From Paenibacillus mucilaginosus 3016 (GTDB lineage: Bacteria > Bacillota > Bacilli > Paenibacillales > NBRC-103111), in the NCBI RefSeq assembly GCF_000250655.1, contig NC_016935.1, positions 2,436,001 to 2,500,000 on the forward strand: DNA of 64,000 nt, given 5' to 3'. The notes below the pieces were generated by a model that ran no database searches, was not told the origin of the DNA, and worked only from the letters and a program-made list of their open reading frames with translations. Below are positions 9,401-20,500 of this stretch, in pieces. The position numbers and the translations under genes are program-made. Each line of letters opens with the position of its first letter. Within the stretch, counting starts at the first letter, position 1.

Positions 9401-12400
9401 CGGTATCCCGGAGCGGAAGGCATACGTGAGTATTGGGACGTGTTACGGGAGGGGAGAGACTGCATTACCGAGATTCCCCCGGACCGCTGGGATCACAGCG
9501 CTTACTTCAGTGAAGACCGGAACGAAGCCGGCAAAACCTACAGCAAATGGGGAGGCTTCCTTCGTGACGTGGACAAATTCGATCCTTTGTTCTTCCAGAT
9601 CCCCCCTCGGGAAGCCGAACGGATGGACCCGCAGGAGCGCCTGTTCCTGCAGTGCGTGTACGAGACGCTGGAGGATGCGGGATATACCCGGGATGCGCTG
9701 GCCAAGGACAGCCGCTGGGGGCTTGAAGGCAATGTCGGTGTATACGTCGGCGTGATGTATCAGGAGTACCAATTATACGGAGCGCAGGCCCAGCTGCTGG
9801 GTCAGCCGCTGGCCTTGTACGGACTGCCGGCCTCGGTAGCCAACCGGGTCTCTTACTTCTGCAATTTCCATGGACCGAGCATCACGGTGGATACCATGTG
9901 TTCGTCTTCCCTGACGGCCATCCACCTTGCATGCAAGAGTCTGCAGAGTGGAGAATGCGACGTGGCGGTTGCAGGAGGGGTGAATCTCTCCATTCATCCC
10001 AACAAATATCTCTTATTGGCGCAGGGACGATTCATCTCCGGCAAAGGCCGCTGCGAAAGCTTCGGTGAAGGCGGCGATGGCTACGTCCCGAGCGAAGGTG
10101 TCGGCGCCGTGCTGCTCAAGCCGCTGTCCCGGGCCGTTGCGGACGGTGATCAGATCTATGGCGTCATCAAGGCAACGTCCGTGAACCACGGCGGCAAAAC
10201 GAATGGCTACACCGTTCCGAATCCTAACGCACAAGGGAGTGTCATCGGCCGGGCGCTGGAGGAAGCCGGAATCGATCCGCGCACGATCAGCTACGTTGAG
10301 GCACACGGCACCGGTACTTCCCTTGGTGATCCGATCGAGATTGCGGGCCTGACCCACATCTTCCGGCAGTATACGGATGAGAATCAATTTTGTGCCATCG
10401 GTTCGGCCAAGTCGAATATTGGGCACTGCGAGAGCGCGGCCGGGATTGCCGGACTGACCAAAGTGCTTCTTCAGCTGAAACATCAACAGATCGTGCCCTC
10501 CCTGCATTCGGCGATCCTCAATCCGCATATTGATTTCTCACACACGCCATTCGTTGTCCAGCAGCAGCTGGCTCCGTGGCACAGACCGGTTCTCCATATC
10601 GATGGACAGACCAGGGAGTATCCGAGGATTGCCGGCCTTTCGTCCTTCGGGGCGGGCGGATCGAACGCACATGTGATTATTCAAGAGTACCATAGGCCGG
10701 AAGCGGTTTCTTACGAAGTGAGCACGGATCCCAGACCATCCCTTATCGTACTGTCCGCCAAAAGTACCGGGCAGCTTCAGCAGCAAGCGGAACGCCTTCT
10801 GGCTGAGATTCGCCGTCAGCAGTGGGGAGACGAACGCCTGACCGAGATCGCCTATACCCTGCAGACCGGACGGGAAGCCATGGAAGAACGGCTGGCTGTC
10901 CTGGCTTCCACGATGAGGGAGCTTGAGGACAAGCTGACGGGGTATATAGAAGGGCGGAATACGCAGGAGGATCTGTTTGTCGGTCAGGTCAAAAGAAACA
11001 AAGAAACCATCTCCGTCTTTGCCCGGGACGAGGAGCTGCAGGAGGCTTTGGCCAAGTGGATGCAGCGCGGCAAGTATGCCAAGCTGGCCGGTCTCTGGGT
11101 GCAGGGACTAAGTGTCGACTGGAACGGGATGTACCCGGGCCGGAAGCCGTCCAGAATAAGTCTGCCGGTCTACCCGTTCGCCAAGGAGCGCTGCTGGGCT
11201 CCCGCGTTCGAGCTTGCTCCCCTGGACCGGGGCGCAGCCCCGGCGTCCGCGTCGGAGAAGGTACGTGCTCCGCTTCAGGAACGGGAGGTCCCGCCTGTCC
11301 GAAGAAGAACCGCCATGCTTATCAAGCAGTGGGAGCCGGCTGCAGCAGTTCCATCCCGCAGCACGACCCGTACCGTGGCTATCTTGATGACACCCGGTAC
11401 GCTTGACCTGGCTGTCAGGATATCCCGTCATCTCCCCCATTGCGAGATGATCGATGCGAGGGAGCTGGAGAAGCGGACTCCACGTCCGGCTGTGAATTGG
11501 GCAGCCTACGAAGGATGCATCGATCTGGTGGGCTGCAGTGAGTGGAGCACGGAAGAAACGGCATGGCTGACTTGGCTTCAGCGGCTCATTGAGCACGGGT
11601 CCCGGGAAGGCATCATGCTGCTGGGCGTAACGAAGGGCCTTGAAGCTTTCGATGGGAACGGGGCCGGACAACGTTCCTCGACGATGTATGGCGCTGAGCG
11701 GGCCGGTTTGTACCGCATGCTGCAGAGCGAATACAGCCATCTTCGCACACGTCATCTGGATGTATCCGCCTCCTCTGACCTGGAACAGCTGGCAGCGCAG
11801 ATTGCAGACGAATTCAGAACGGACTGCCCGGATGCCGAAGTCTGCTACCGCGGCGGTGTACGCTGGCGCGCCTATTTGAAGGAGCTGCCGGCAGCCGGCG
11901 GACGGACCCCGGCGAGCTCTTTCCCGGAGGGGCACGTCCTGTGGATTACAGGGGGCACCAGAGGAATCGGTTATCTGTGTGCACGCCATTTCGTGGAAAA
12001 GTACGGTGTCAGGAAGCTGGTCCTGACAGGCCGGGAATCCCTGCCGCCACGGACGACATGGGCAGATGCAGCCGATCATCCGGATGCGGTTATGCGCAAG
12101 ATCAAAGATCTGCTTGCGCTGGAAGCACTGGGGGCAGAGGTGACCCCCCTTGCGGTTGATCTGACGAATGGCGAGGAAGTGCGCCGGGCCGCAGCGGAGG
12201 TGAAGGAGAAGCTCGGTCCGATCGGAGGCGTAATCCACTGCGCCGGTGTCATAGACTCGAAGAATCCAGCCTTCATCCGCAAACCGGAGGAGGGGATCCG
12301 GCAGGTGTGGAGCCCCAAGGTTGCCGGTCTCCGTATTCTGCATGAGAGCCTGAAGGAAGAGCACCTCCAGTGGTTTCTTCTGTTCTCCTCGGTTTCTTCC

Positions 12401-14557
12401 ATTCTCCCCGGTCTCGGTGCCGGCCAGAGCGATTACGCAGCGGCGAACGCTTATATGGATTACTTCAGCGGGGCTCATTCACAGAAAAGCCCGGTCATCA
12501 GTATCCAGTGGCCGAGCTGGAAGGAAACCGGCATGGGGGAAGTCCGGAGCCGAATCTATGAACGGACGGGACTGCATAGTCTGACGAATGCGGAGGGCCT
12601 GCAGCTGCTGGATCAGGTTCTCGCGGGAGCGCTCGGCCGCTCCGTCATCCTTCCGGCTGTAGTTAACACGGACATCTGGCAGCCGGAGACCTGGATGCGG
12701 TTCGAGGAACAGGCGAACCCGGCCGCCGCCCGGACGCTGCCGGTTCAAGCGCGGGATGGAAGCGACGGCAGCCTCCGGAGGAAGACGGCAGGCAGCCTGC
12801 TGCTCAAGATCGAAGCCTGGCTTACAGATCTCCTGGCGGAAGAGCTCAAAATCGACGCAGTCCGGCTTGATAAGGAAACGCCGTTCCAGGAGTACGGGGT
12901 AGACTCCATTATGCTCGTTCAGATGATGCAGAAAATCAATGAACAGGTGAAGGAGGAATTGGAGCCGACGCTGCTCTTCGAGCACCCGAGTATCGGGGCG
13001 CTCTCCGCTTGGCTTGTAACCGAGCATGGACCCGCGATGTCCGGTCTTCTTGCATCCGGGGAGCCGCATTCGCCGGTTCAGGACGACGAAGCGGCACAGG
13101 TATCTCCGCCCGCTTCCGAACCGCTTCGCTCCCCCTCGGGTTTTTCGCAAGCGGCTTCGACCGGGAGGACAGCTTCTTCACGGGTTGCCGTGGTCGGGCT
13201 GTCCTGCCGCTTTCCGGGAGCCGAGTCGCTCGGCGAGTACTGGAGGCTGATTTCCGAAGGGCGTTCGGCGATTCGTCAGGTGCCCGCAGCCCGGTGGGGG
13301 AAAGCGACGGCTTATTTTGCCGGCGTGCTTGAGGATATCACCCGGTTCGACCCATCGTATTTCCTTATTCCGGAGCCGGATGCCAGGGCGATGGACCCGC
13401 AGGCGTTACTGGCGCTGGAGGAGAGTCTGAAGCTCCTGTGCCATGCGGGTTACACCGCCCAGGAGATCAAAGGAAAGGCGGTCGGTGTATATCTCGGGGC
13501 ACGCAGCCAGCATCGGCCGGAGCGCGGGCTTCTGCTCCAGGCGCGGAATCCGATTGTCGCGGTCGGCCCCAACTACCTGGCGGCCAATATCTCCCAATTC
13601 TTCGATCTGCGCGGCCCGAGCGTGGTGGTGGATACGGCCTGCTCCTCTGCGCTCGTTGGCATGCAGATGGCGGTTCAGGCCCTGTTCAGCGGCGATATCG
13701 AATCCGCCATTGTGGGCGGCGTCAGCTTGCTCACGACGCCGGGGGCTCATGGCATCTTCGAGCAGCGTGGAATTTTGAACCGCTCGGAGGAATTCCATCT
13801 CTTCGATGCACGAGCGAACGGCATTGTGCCTGGCGAAGGGGCGGGCATGGTGCTCCTGAAGACGGAAGAACAGGCTCTCGCGGACGGCGACCGGATCTAT
13901 GCGGTAATCAGCGGAATCGCCGTCAATAACGACGGCCGGACGGCCGGTCCGGCTTCTCCGAATGTGAAAGCACAGCGGGAGGTCATGGCATCCGCTCTGG
14001 GCAGAAGCGGCCGGAGGGCGGAGGAGATCCGGTATATCGAGGCTAACGGCTCGGGAACCGAAGTGACGGATATGCTGGAGCTGAAGGCCATACAAGCCGT
14101 CTACCGCAGCTCGGGAGGTGCCTCATTGGGACTGGGCTCGGTAAAGCCGAACATCGGACATCCGCTCTGCGCGGAAGGCATTGCGAGTTTTATCAAAGTC
14201 GTCCTGATGCTGCAGCACGGGAAGTTCGTTCCTTTTCTATCCGCCCGGCAGCCGATGACGCACTACGATCTGTCGGCTTCGCCATTTCATTTCAGCAGGG
14301 CTGCCGAGACATGGGGCGGCGGTGATTCGGTGCGTGCGGCGGCGATCAACTGCTTTGCCGACGGCGGGACCAATGCCCATTTGATTGTGGAAGAGCCGGC
14401 AGCGGATAGGGAGGAAGCAGGATTCCGGAGGCAGCCGCTTCCAGTTCCCCCGCTGAACCGAAGACCGGTGAGTGGAGCCGCTGAAGCAACGGCCGGTCCT
14501 CCTGTAAGCGCTGCGGCAGGAGCACCCCAAGCAATGATCTGGGAAACACTGGGATAG
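6464..14557 (+). CDS. Trans-AT PKS: DH-KR-ACP, KS2-KR-ACP, KS3(0)
   Basis: A 2697-residue product; its nominal start at a TTG lacks a ribosome site and is probably internal to a gene joined to the KS1 frame. Domains: end of the KS1 linker (LPTYPFAAERYWI); DH with His116 in HxxxGxxxLP and Asp285 in HPSLMDAALQ; KR with TGGAGGLG at 567 and Tyr710; ACP with Ser872 (GIDSI); KS2 with Cys1146 and His1281; KR with TGGTRGIG at 1829 and Tyr1991; ACP with Ser2148 (GVDSI); KS3 with Cys2393 and His2566, but Asn2528 in EANGSGT where the first catalytic His belongs. KS3 should therefore pass the chain on without elongating it. No AT domain is present, which defines the trans-AT type. The protein ends with KS3, whose partner DH and ACP start the next protein. 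Confidence 0.9.
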   Translation: MDRLAKLLMKELQSGLKMPPEEYREHLLSLAELYVQGVDVDWKVLVPDKGLRPVHLPTYPFAAERYWIPDEEAPEAQATAPATVHLHPLLHANTSDFTEQRFTSVFSGREFFLRDHVVKGRSVLPGVACLEMARAAAVQSLGMEEDALQLHISHIVWVSPITSGAEPKEVHIGLYPEHSGETTFEIYTGKGEETVLHSRGAVQLRPAQAMPTHNRDELRKGLLLSPLPMEWYYEGFRHRGLSYGPAHQAVNEVYTADDRILARLLLPSSGGLTTEPFVLHPSLMDAALQAALILLTDAHRQAGAEQGERKLILPFALEELEIFGPCSDRMWASVQFSANQGLKRRSVDIELFDEEGALRIRMKDLAWREAEEREDIAGTPAKEKLALMVPYWKAEDARKIPGWPGDRERLIVLCGMDKLLGEGLQPLLEEARILDLTAGATGRLPEDYEACAASLLAQVQDVLKTGDGRPWVIQLVMPKGELYSGLAGLLQTAQLENPKFSGQVIEVEPGESPESLASKLQGDGAAGTDRIRYLGGERTVLDWRELEDTPNQQVPLPWRDGGTYLITGGAGGLGRLFAKEIAGRAKNPRLILTGRSPLRDDIQVLLDELTAAGARAEYIQIDVSNAEAVEKLFGGIRSDHGQLHGILHCAGVIKDSYILKKTSGELREVFAPKVAGLVHIDQASKSFELDFFVMFSSVFGAMGNPGQADYCAANAFMDAYAAYRSSLAASRERKGRTLSLNWPLWEAGGMHVDPLIEQRMRDQLGMTPLSASSGFRAFYQALAADADQVLVLEGRPKVFLSKLTGQPAEEQVNPQGTAPLPVPAAASASEMPVDVLEEKAAQYLKTLLSSVLKLPVQRIDTDAPMEAYGIDSIMTTQLTHALENVFGTLSKTLFFEYQTLRELTGYFLKAHRAPLLQQLGAGTQGTIQTAPAAASVRAETAPVHTRSQRRPRFTVPQVQQRNGSLSNASEDVAIIGVSGRYPGAEGIREYWDVLREGRDCITEIPPDRWDHSAYFSEDRNEAGKTYSKWGGFLRDVDKFDPLFFQIPPREAERMDPQERLFLQCVYETLEDAGYTRDALAKDSRWGLEGNVGVYVGVMYQEYQLYGAQAQLLGQPLALYGLPASVANRVSYFCNFHGPSITVDTMCSSSLTAIHLACKSLQSGECDVAVAGGVNLSIHPNKYLLLAQGRFISGKGRCESFGEGGDGYVPSEGVGAVLLKPLSRAVADGDQIYGVIKATSVNHGGKTNGYTVPNPNAQGSVIGRALEEAGIDPRTISYVEAHGTGTSLGDPIEIAGLTHIFRQYTDENQFCAIGSAKSNIGHCESAAGIAGLTKVLLQLKHQQIVPSLHSAILNPHIDFSHTPFVVQQQLAPWHRPVLHIDGQTREYPRIAGLSSFGAGGSNAHVIIQEYHRPEAVSYEVSTDPRPSLIVLSAKSTGQLQQQAERLLAEIRRQQWGDERLTEIAYTLQTGREAMEERLAVLASTMRELEDKLTGYIEGRNTQEDLFVGQVKRNKETISVFARDEELQEALAKWMQRGKYAKLAGLWVQGLSVDWNGMYPGRKPSRISLPVYPFAKERCWAPAFELAPLDRGAAPASASEKVRAPLQEREVPPVRRRTAMLIKQWEPAAAVPSRSTTRTVAILMTPGTLDLAVRISRHLPHCEMIDARELEKRTPRPAVNWAAYEGCIDLVGCSEWSTEETAWLTWLQRLIEHGSREGIMLLGVTKGLEAFDGNGAGQRSSTMYGAERAGLYRMLQSEYSHLRTRHLDVSASSDLEQLAAQIADEFRTDCPDAEVCYRGGVRWRAYLKELPAAGGRTPASSFPEGHVLWITGGTRGIGYLCARHFVEKYGVRKLVLTGRESLPPRTTWADAADHPDAVMRKIKDLLALEALGAEVTPLAVDLTNGEEVRRAAAEVKEKLGPIGGVIHCAGVIDSKNPAFIRKPEEGIRQVWSPKVAGLRILHESLKEEHLQWFLLFSSVSSILPGLGAGQSDYAAANAYMDYFSGAHSQKSPVISIQWPSWKETGMGEVRSRIYERTGLHSLTNAEGLQLLDQVLAGALGRSVILPAVVNTDIWQPETWMRFEEQANPAAARTLPVQARDGSDGSLRRKTAGSLLLKIEAWLTDLLAEELKIDAVRLDKETPFQEYGVDSIMLVQMMQKINEQVKEELEPTLLFEHPSIGALSAWLVTEHGPAMSGLLASGEPHSPVQDDEAAQVSPPASEPLRSPSGFSQAASTGRTASSRVAVVGLSCRFPGAESLGEYWRLISEGRSAIRQVPAARWGKATAYFAGVLEDITRFDPSYFLIPEPDARAMDPQALLALEESLKLLCHAGYTAQEIKGKAVGVYLGARSQHRPERGLLLQARNPIVAVGPNYLAANISQFFDLRGPSVVVDTACSSALVGMQMAVQALFSGDIESAIVGGVSLLTTPGAHGIFEQRGILNRSEEFHLFDARANGIVPGEGAGMVLLKTEEQALADGDRIYAVISGIAVNNDGRTAGPASPNVKAQREVMASALGRSGRRAEEIRYIEANGSGTEVTDMLELKAIQAVYRSSGGASLGLGSVKPNIGHPLCAEGIASFIKVVLMLQHGKFVPFLSARQPMTHYDLSASPFHFSRAAETWGGGDSVRAAAINCFADGGTNAHLIVEEPAADREEAGFRRQPLPVPPLNRRPVSGAAEATAGPPVSAAAGAPQAMIWETLG

Positions 14558-14568
14558 GAGGGGAAACC

Positions 14569-17500
14569 ATGATCCATGAAACGTTCTACCTGTCGGACAA
14601 CAATCCATTCGTCGCCAACCACAGGGTACACGGGCAGCAGCTGCTGCCGGGATTGGCCTATATCGATATTCTTTTTCAAGTGTTCCGCAAGCACGGCTTT
14701 GATTACAAGACGCTGGAGCTGCGGCACCTGAGCATCTATCAGCCGTTGATCGTTCCCCCGGCATCTTCCTTAAAGCTGTCTGTGCGCTGCAGTGAAACAT
14801 CAACGGATTCATGGGATATCCGCGTGGAGGGAGAGCAGCGGCACACGGACGGGACGGAGCCTGCCGTTCCCCTGTATGTTACGGCACAGATGCTTCGGAC
14901 TGCTCCTGCCGAATACAAGGAGCAGCGCCTGGACCTTCAGGAGATTCGCCAAACCGCCTTAACCCGCCACGATTTGTCGGAAGCTTACAGGCAGTATCAT
15001 ACGCAGGGGTTGGTCCATACCGGGTGGATGCAGGCCGAGGGGCAGATCTATGAGACCGGCTCGGATCTGTTAATTGACATTTCATTAGGCCGGGACGCAA
15101 GACCAAGCGAACCGCAGTTCATGTTTCATCCCGTGCTGATCGATGGCAGCGGCGTAGGCTCCGGCAGGCTGTTCGCCCCGCCGGCTGAGGAAGAGCCCCG
15201 GCTCTTCCTGCCCTTATTCTACGAGAGCTTCCGGGCCGTGGAACTACTGCAGGGGGACTGCCTGACCCGAATCCGCAAGTCATCCGTCCTTCGCAAAAAA
15301 GAGCTCATCTACTGGACCATGGAGTTCTTCAACAGGAACGGAATCAAGATCGCGGAGCTTACCCGATTCGCCGGCAAGCTGGTTCGCGAAGCGGGACTTC
15401 TTCAGCCTGACCGGGGTTCCGATAAGGTGCTTCGAATAGAGCGAGGGCAGGAACCGGCGGCAGAGCCAAGGGGTGACGGTACCTCAGGCGTGAAGTCCTT
15501 CCTTCAGGAGCTCATGGCGGAGCGCCTTGGGCGGCATCCCTCCGAGATGGAACCCTCTGCAGGGTACTTTGAGCTTGGACTGGATTCCCCCGGGCTGCTC
15601 GGGATGGTCAAAGCGCTGGAAGAGCGCATCGGCATTCCATTATCCCCAACGCTGCTCTTTGAACATTCGACGATTAACGAATTGGCGGACTACCTGGTGG
15701 AGAATCACGCCGCCGTCTTCGTGCAGGAGGAGATCAAGGTCCCTGGGTCCCGGCCTATCCCGGACTCGAATCGAGGGAGCAGCGGGCCCCCTGCTTCTAC
15801 CTATCTCGCGGGGAATGAGGAGATCGCCATCATCGGGATGGCCGGCCGCTATCCCAAGGCGGGAAGCCTGGATGAATTCTGGAAGAACCTTCTTGAGGGG
15901 AAAGACTGCATAACTGAAATTCCGGGATACCGCTGGTCCCGGGAACGGATGAAGGGCCTGACTTCCCCTTCGGGAAAACCCATGTCCGTATGGGGCGGGG
16001 TGATTGACGATGCGGATTGCTTCGATCCGAAGTTCTTCCGGATCTCCCCGCGGGAAGCGGAGACCATGGACCCGCAGGAGCGTTTGTTCCTCGAGGTCTG
16101 CTGGGAAGCGATCGAGGATGCCGGGTATACAACCAAGACACTGGTCCGGCCGCGGGGGATCAGCGGGAGACGGGACGTCGGCGTATTCGCCGGTGTGATG
16201 CATAAGGACTACACGCTGGTCGGAGCCGAGGCCCTATCCCAGGGGCAGGCCGTCCCGTTATCCTTACATACCGGCCCAATCGCCAACCGGGTATCCTACG
16301 CCTGCAACTTTCATGGACCCAGCATGACGGTGGATACGCTGTGTTCTTCTTCCCTCACGGCCATTCATCTGGCTGTCGAGAGTATCCGTCGCGGGGAAAG
16401 CGAGGCTGCACTGGCCGGCGGGGTGAATCTGTCCCTGCACCCGGCCAAGTATATCACCTACGGTCTTTGGGGGATGCACTCGAGCGACGGCCGCTGCCGG
16501 ACCTTCGGCAGCGGCGGAGACGGTTACGTATCGTCGGAAGGCGTCGCAGCCGTGCTGCTCAAGCCCCTGAGCCGGGCGGTGGCTGACGGGGACCGGATTT
16601 ATGCGCTGATCAAGGCCGCCACCATTAACCATGGGGGAGCGGCAAGCGGGATCCTGGTCCCCGGCCCGGCGGCGCAGGGGGCGGTTATCTCAGATTGCCT
16701 GGAGCGGGCGGGCGTAGATCCACAGACGATCGGCTATATCGAAGCCCACGGAACGGGTACTTCACTTGGCGATCCCATCGAAATCGAGGGGCTGTCTCAA
16801 GCCTTCGGCAGCGGGACGGGGGATAAGCAGTTCTGCGCGATCGGTTCCGTCAAATCCAATATCGGGCATGCCGAATCCGCAGCCGGGGTGATCGGACTCC
16901 AAAAGGCGGCACTGCAGCTGTACCATAAGAAGCTGGTTCCCTCGCTTCATTCGGAGGAACTGAATCCCTACATCGACTTTAAGAACTCTCCATTCTATGT
17001 CCAGCGTACCACCGAAGAATGGAAGAAACCGGTGATGACGGCTGGCGGCCGGCAAGCCGGGATCCCGCGCAGGGCCGGCCTCAGCTCGTTTGGAGCCACA
17101 GGCTCGAATGCCCATCTAATTCTGGAGGAATACGACGAAGAGAGTCTCCCGCGGAGGAGCCCAAGGCAAGGGGGGAACTTGAAGGAGCGCACGGTGATCG
17201 TCCCGCTTTCCGCACGGAATCCGGAGCGGTTGAAGGCATATGCCGAGAAGATGCTCCGTCATCTGGACAATGTACGCCCGCTTACAGCTCATCTTGCGGA
17301 AGAACGTGATAACGCGGACACGAATACCCGGAGGCTTCTTATGATGAGGCTCCGTTCTCTCCTTGCTGCCTTGATTCATGTCGACGAGGAAGCTCTGGAT
17401 TTCGGGGGTGACTGGAGCGACTACGGAGCGGAGCCGGTGCACGTGCGTGAACTGGCCGAGAAGATCCAGGAAGCATATGGAGTGGAATTGGAGCCCGGCG

Positions 17501-20500
17501 TCTGGGTTCACTGGAGTTCCGTAGAGGACGCAGCCGAATATCTGTGGAGCCAGCACCGCGAGATCCTTCAGGGAAGCGCAGCGCCCTTGACGGGGACGGG
17601 CGATGAGCTGCTGCCGGGGGAAGAGAGCCCGGGTATGGCACTCGAAGACCTGGCTTACACCCTGCAGGTGGGGAGGGAGGCAATGGACGCACGGGTTGCC
17701 TTTGTGGCGTGTTCCACGGAGGAACTGATCTTGAAGATGAGTGCCTTCCTGGAGGGTGAGGACAGCGGTCACGGCTGGTTTCAAGGAAACGCCAAGCAGT
17801 ACAAGGCTGCAGCGGAGAGCCTGGCGAAGACAGATGCGGAGCTTCCTGAAACCCAGGGGATGACCGTCAAACGTCTGGAGTCGCTTGCGCAGCAATGGAC
17901 TCAAGGCGCTGATGTGAATTGGCAGCTCCTGTATGGGGCTGAGAAGCCGAGAAGGATCAGCCTGCCTACGTATCCTTTCGCCAAAGAACGGTACTGGATT
18001 CCCGGCCACGGGGTCTATTCATCCGGTACGGCCTCTTCCCCTGCGGCTGCCGGGGATCAACTGCATCCTTTGCTGCATAGGAACCGATCGACCTTCCGGG
18101 AACAGCGGTTTACTAGCACCTTTACCGGAGAAGAGTTTTTCCTGGCCGATCATGTCATCCAGGGACGCAGGATTCTGCCCGGCGTGGCCTGCCTGGAGAT
18201 GGCAAGGGCCTCCCTGGAGGAATCGGAAGGCGGGCAGACCACAGAGGAGAACCGGGTTCTTCGGCTGAAACAGGTGGTCTGGCTCCGGCCCTTCTCCATC
18301 ACGGAAGGGATGGCCGCTCTTCAGATCCGGTTGAAACCGGAGGAGCGGGGCGCCCTTGCGTATGAGCTGAGCAGCATGCCCGCAGATGAGGGGGAGCCGG
18401 AGCTCTTCAGCAAGGGCCGGGCTGAACGTGTCCTCGGCAGCGGGCGGCCTCAGAGGTTGGATTTGGAGGCAATCCGATCTCAGTTCGGGGATGGTACGGT
18501 GCCTGCCGACTCGTTGTATACTGCATTCCAAGCGATGGACATGAACTACGGCCCGGGGCAACGGGGGGTCGAAGAGATCTATACAGCATCCAACCAGGTT
18601 CTGGCCAAACTGTCGCTCCCCTCCTGCGTAGCATCCACTCTGGAGGATTATGTGCTTCACCCCAGTCTGATGGATTCCGCACTGCAGGCCACTTTACTGC
18701 TTCAGCCCCGTGAAGGGAGGGCTCCAAGTCAGCCGGTCATGCCCTTTGCCCTTCAGGAAATGGACATCCATGGCGGCTGCACTTCCCGGATGTGGGCTTG
18801 GATCCGGATGTCAGAGCGGGAGGGACAGGGGGACGATGCCAGCCGCGGGGGGGAAAGTGTCAAGTACGATATCGATTTATGCGACGAGGGGGGACGGATT
18901 TGCGTGTCCATGAGAGGCTTCACCCTGCGGTCGCCGGCAGGGGAGCCTTCCGCCGGGAGTGGGGCGTACGACCGTCCCGCATCGACGGTTCAGCCCCCTT
19001 CCGGTAATCTGATCCTTCAACCGGTATGGGAACCGGTAACTCCAGGAGCGGGCAGCCGCTTCCCACGGTCGGAAGACAGCGTGCTGATCATTGGGGGAGC
19101 GGGCCGTCAGCTGGAATCGCTGCAAGCCATCTATTCCGGGTCCGCTTCACTGAGCATACAGCCTGCGGATTCGATGGAAGCACTGACCCGAAGGCTCAAC
19201 GCCTTGGGACGGATCGATCATATCGTTTGGATCGCTCCTGCGGGGACCTCTCTCACCGCTGCGGACGAGCGGATGATCGAGGAGCAGGAGAGCGGGGTGA
19301 TCGCCTGCTTCCGTCTCATTCAAGCCCTGCTTGCCGCAGGTTATGCAGCTCAAAGCCTGGGGTGGACGCTGGTTACTTTCCAGACCCTCCCTGTACACCG
19401 TACAGATCCGGTCCATCCGACACATGCGGGCCTGCATGGACTGTTGGGTTCCATGGCGAAGGAATTCCCGCAGTGGAGTATACGGATTGCAGACCTGGGG
19501 GACAACGGCGAGTGGCCGCTGGGGGATATCCTCACCCTGCCTGCTGACCATCGCGGACATCCTTGGGCGTACCGGGGCGGGGAATGGTATAGACACCAGC
19601 TTATTCCGGTCCGCTCCCCGGATGAGGACTGGACGGCGACACGGTACCGTGAAGGCGGCGTGTATGTGGTTATCGGCGGAGCCGGGGGCGTAGGGAAAGC
19701 CTGGAGCGAATACATGATCCGCACCTATAGGGCGCAGATCATCTGGCTCGGCCGCAGAAAGGCGGATGCCGGTATTCGCTCGGAGCTCGAGAAATTATCG
19801 CGGATGGGTCCGAAGCCGCATTATATAGCCGCGGATGCGGCTGATCCGGCGGCACTGGAGAACGCTTACCGGATCATCAAGCAGGATTACGGCCGTATCC
19901 ACGGCATTGTGCATTCCGCCATGGTACTGACCGATATCCCTTTGACGGAGCTGGACGAAGACCGGTTTCGGGCAGGATTGTCGGCCAAAGTCGATACCAG
20001 CGTACGCATGGCCCAGGTCTTCCATGAAGAGCCTTTGGATTTTGTTCTGTATTTTTCTTCGCTGATCTCCTTCATCAAGAATCCGGGTCAGAGCCCCTAT
20101 GCTTCGGGCTGCACGTTCAAGGACGCCTTTGCACACCGGCTCGCCCGGGAGTGGACCTGCCCGGTGAAGGTGATGAACTGGGGGTATTGGAGCAGCGAAG
20201 AAGCAGCCGCATCGGCAAGCGTGCAGCAGCTGGCCCGGATCGGAATCGGTCTCATTGAGCCACCGGCAGGAATGAAGGCACTGGAGACCCTGTTAGCCGG
20301 CCCCTTGAACCAGCTGGCGATGCTCCATACCACGAAGCCTCTGCCGCTGGAAGGGCTGAACCCGAACGATCGGCTGGACATCCGGCCGGGCACCGATTCC
20401 TTCCCGCTTCCGGGCATACGGAACCGGCTGACAGATCAGGGGCACGTTCTGCGAAGGATTCAGGAAAGCACGTCAACGGGGCATGGCCTGCAGGATCTGC

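Noticed and set aside
11108..12478. Open frame of 456 codons on the minus strand inside the PKS
   Set aside because: It is a high-GC antisense shadow of the KS2-linker and KR2; no start signal or conserved domain.
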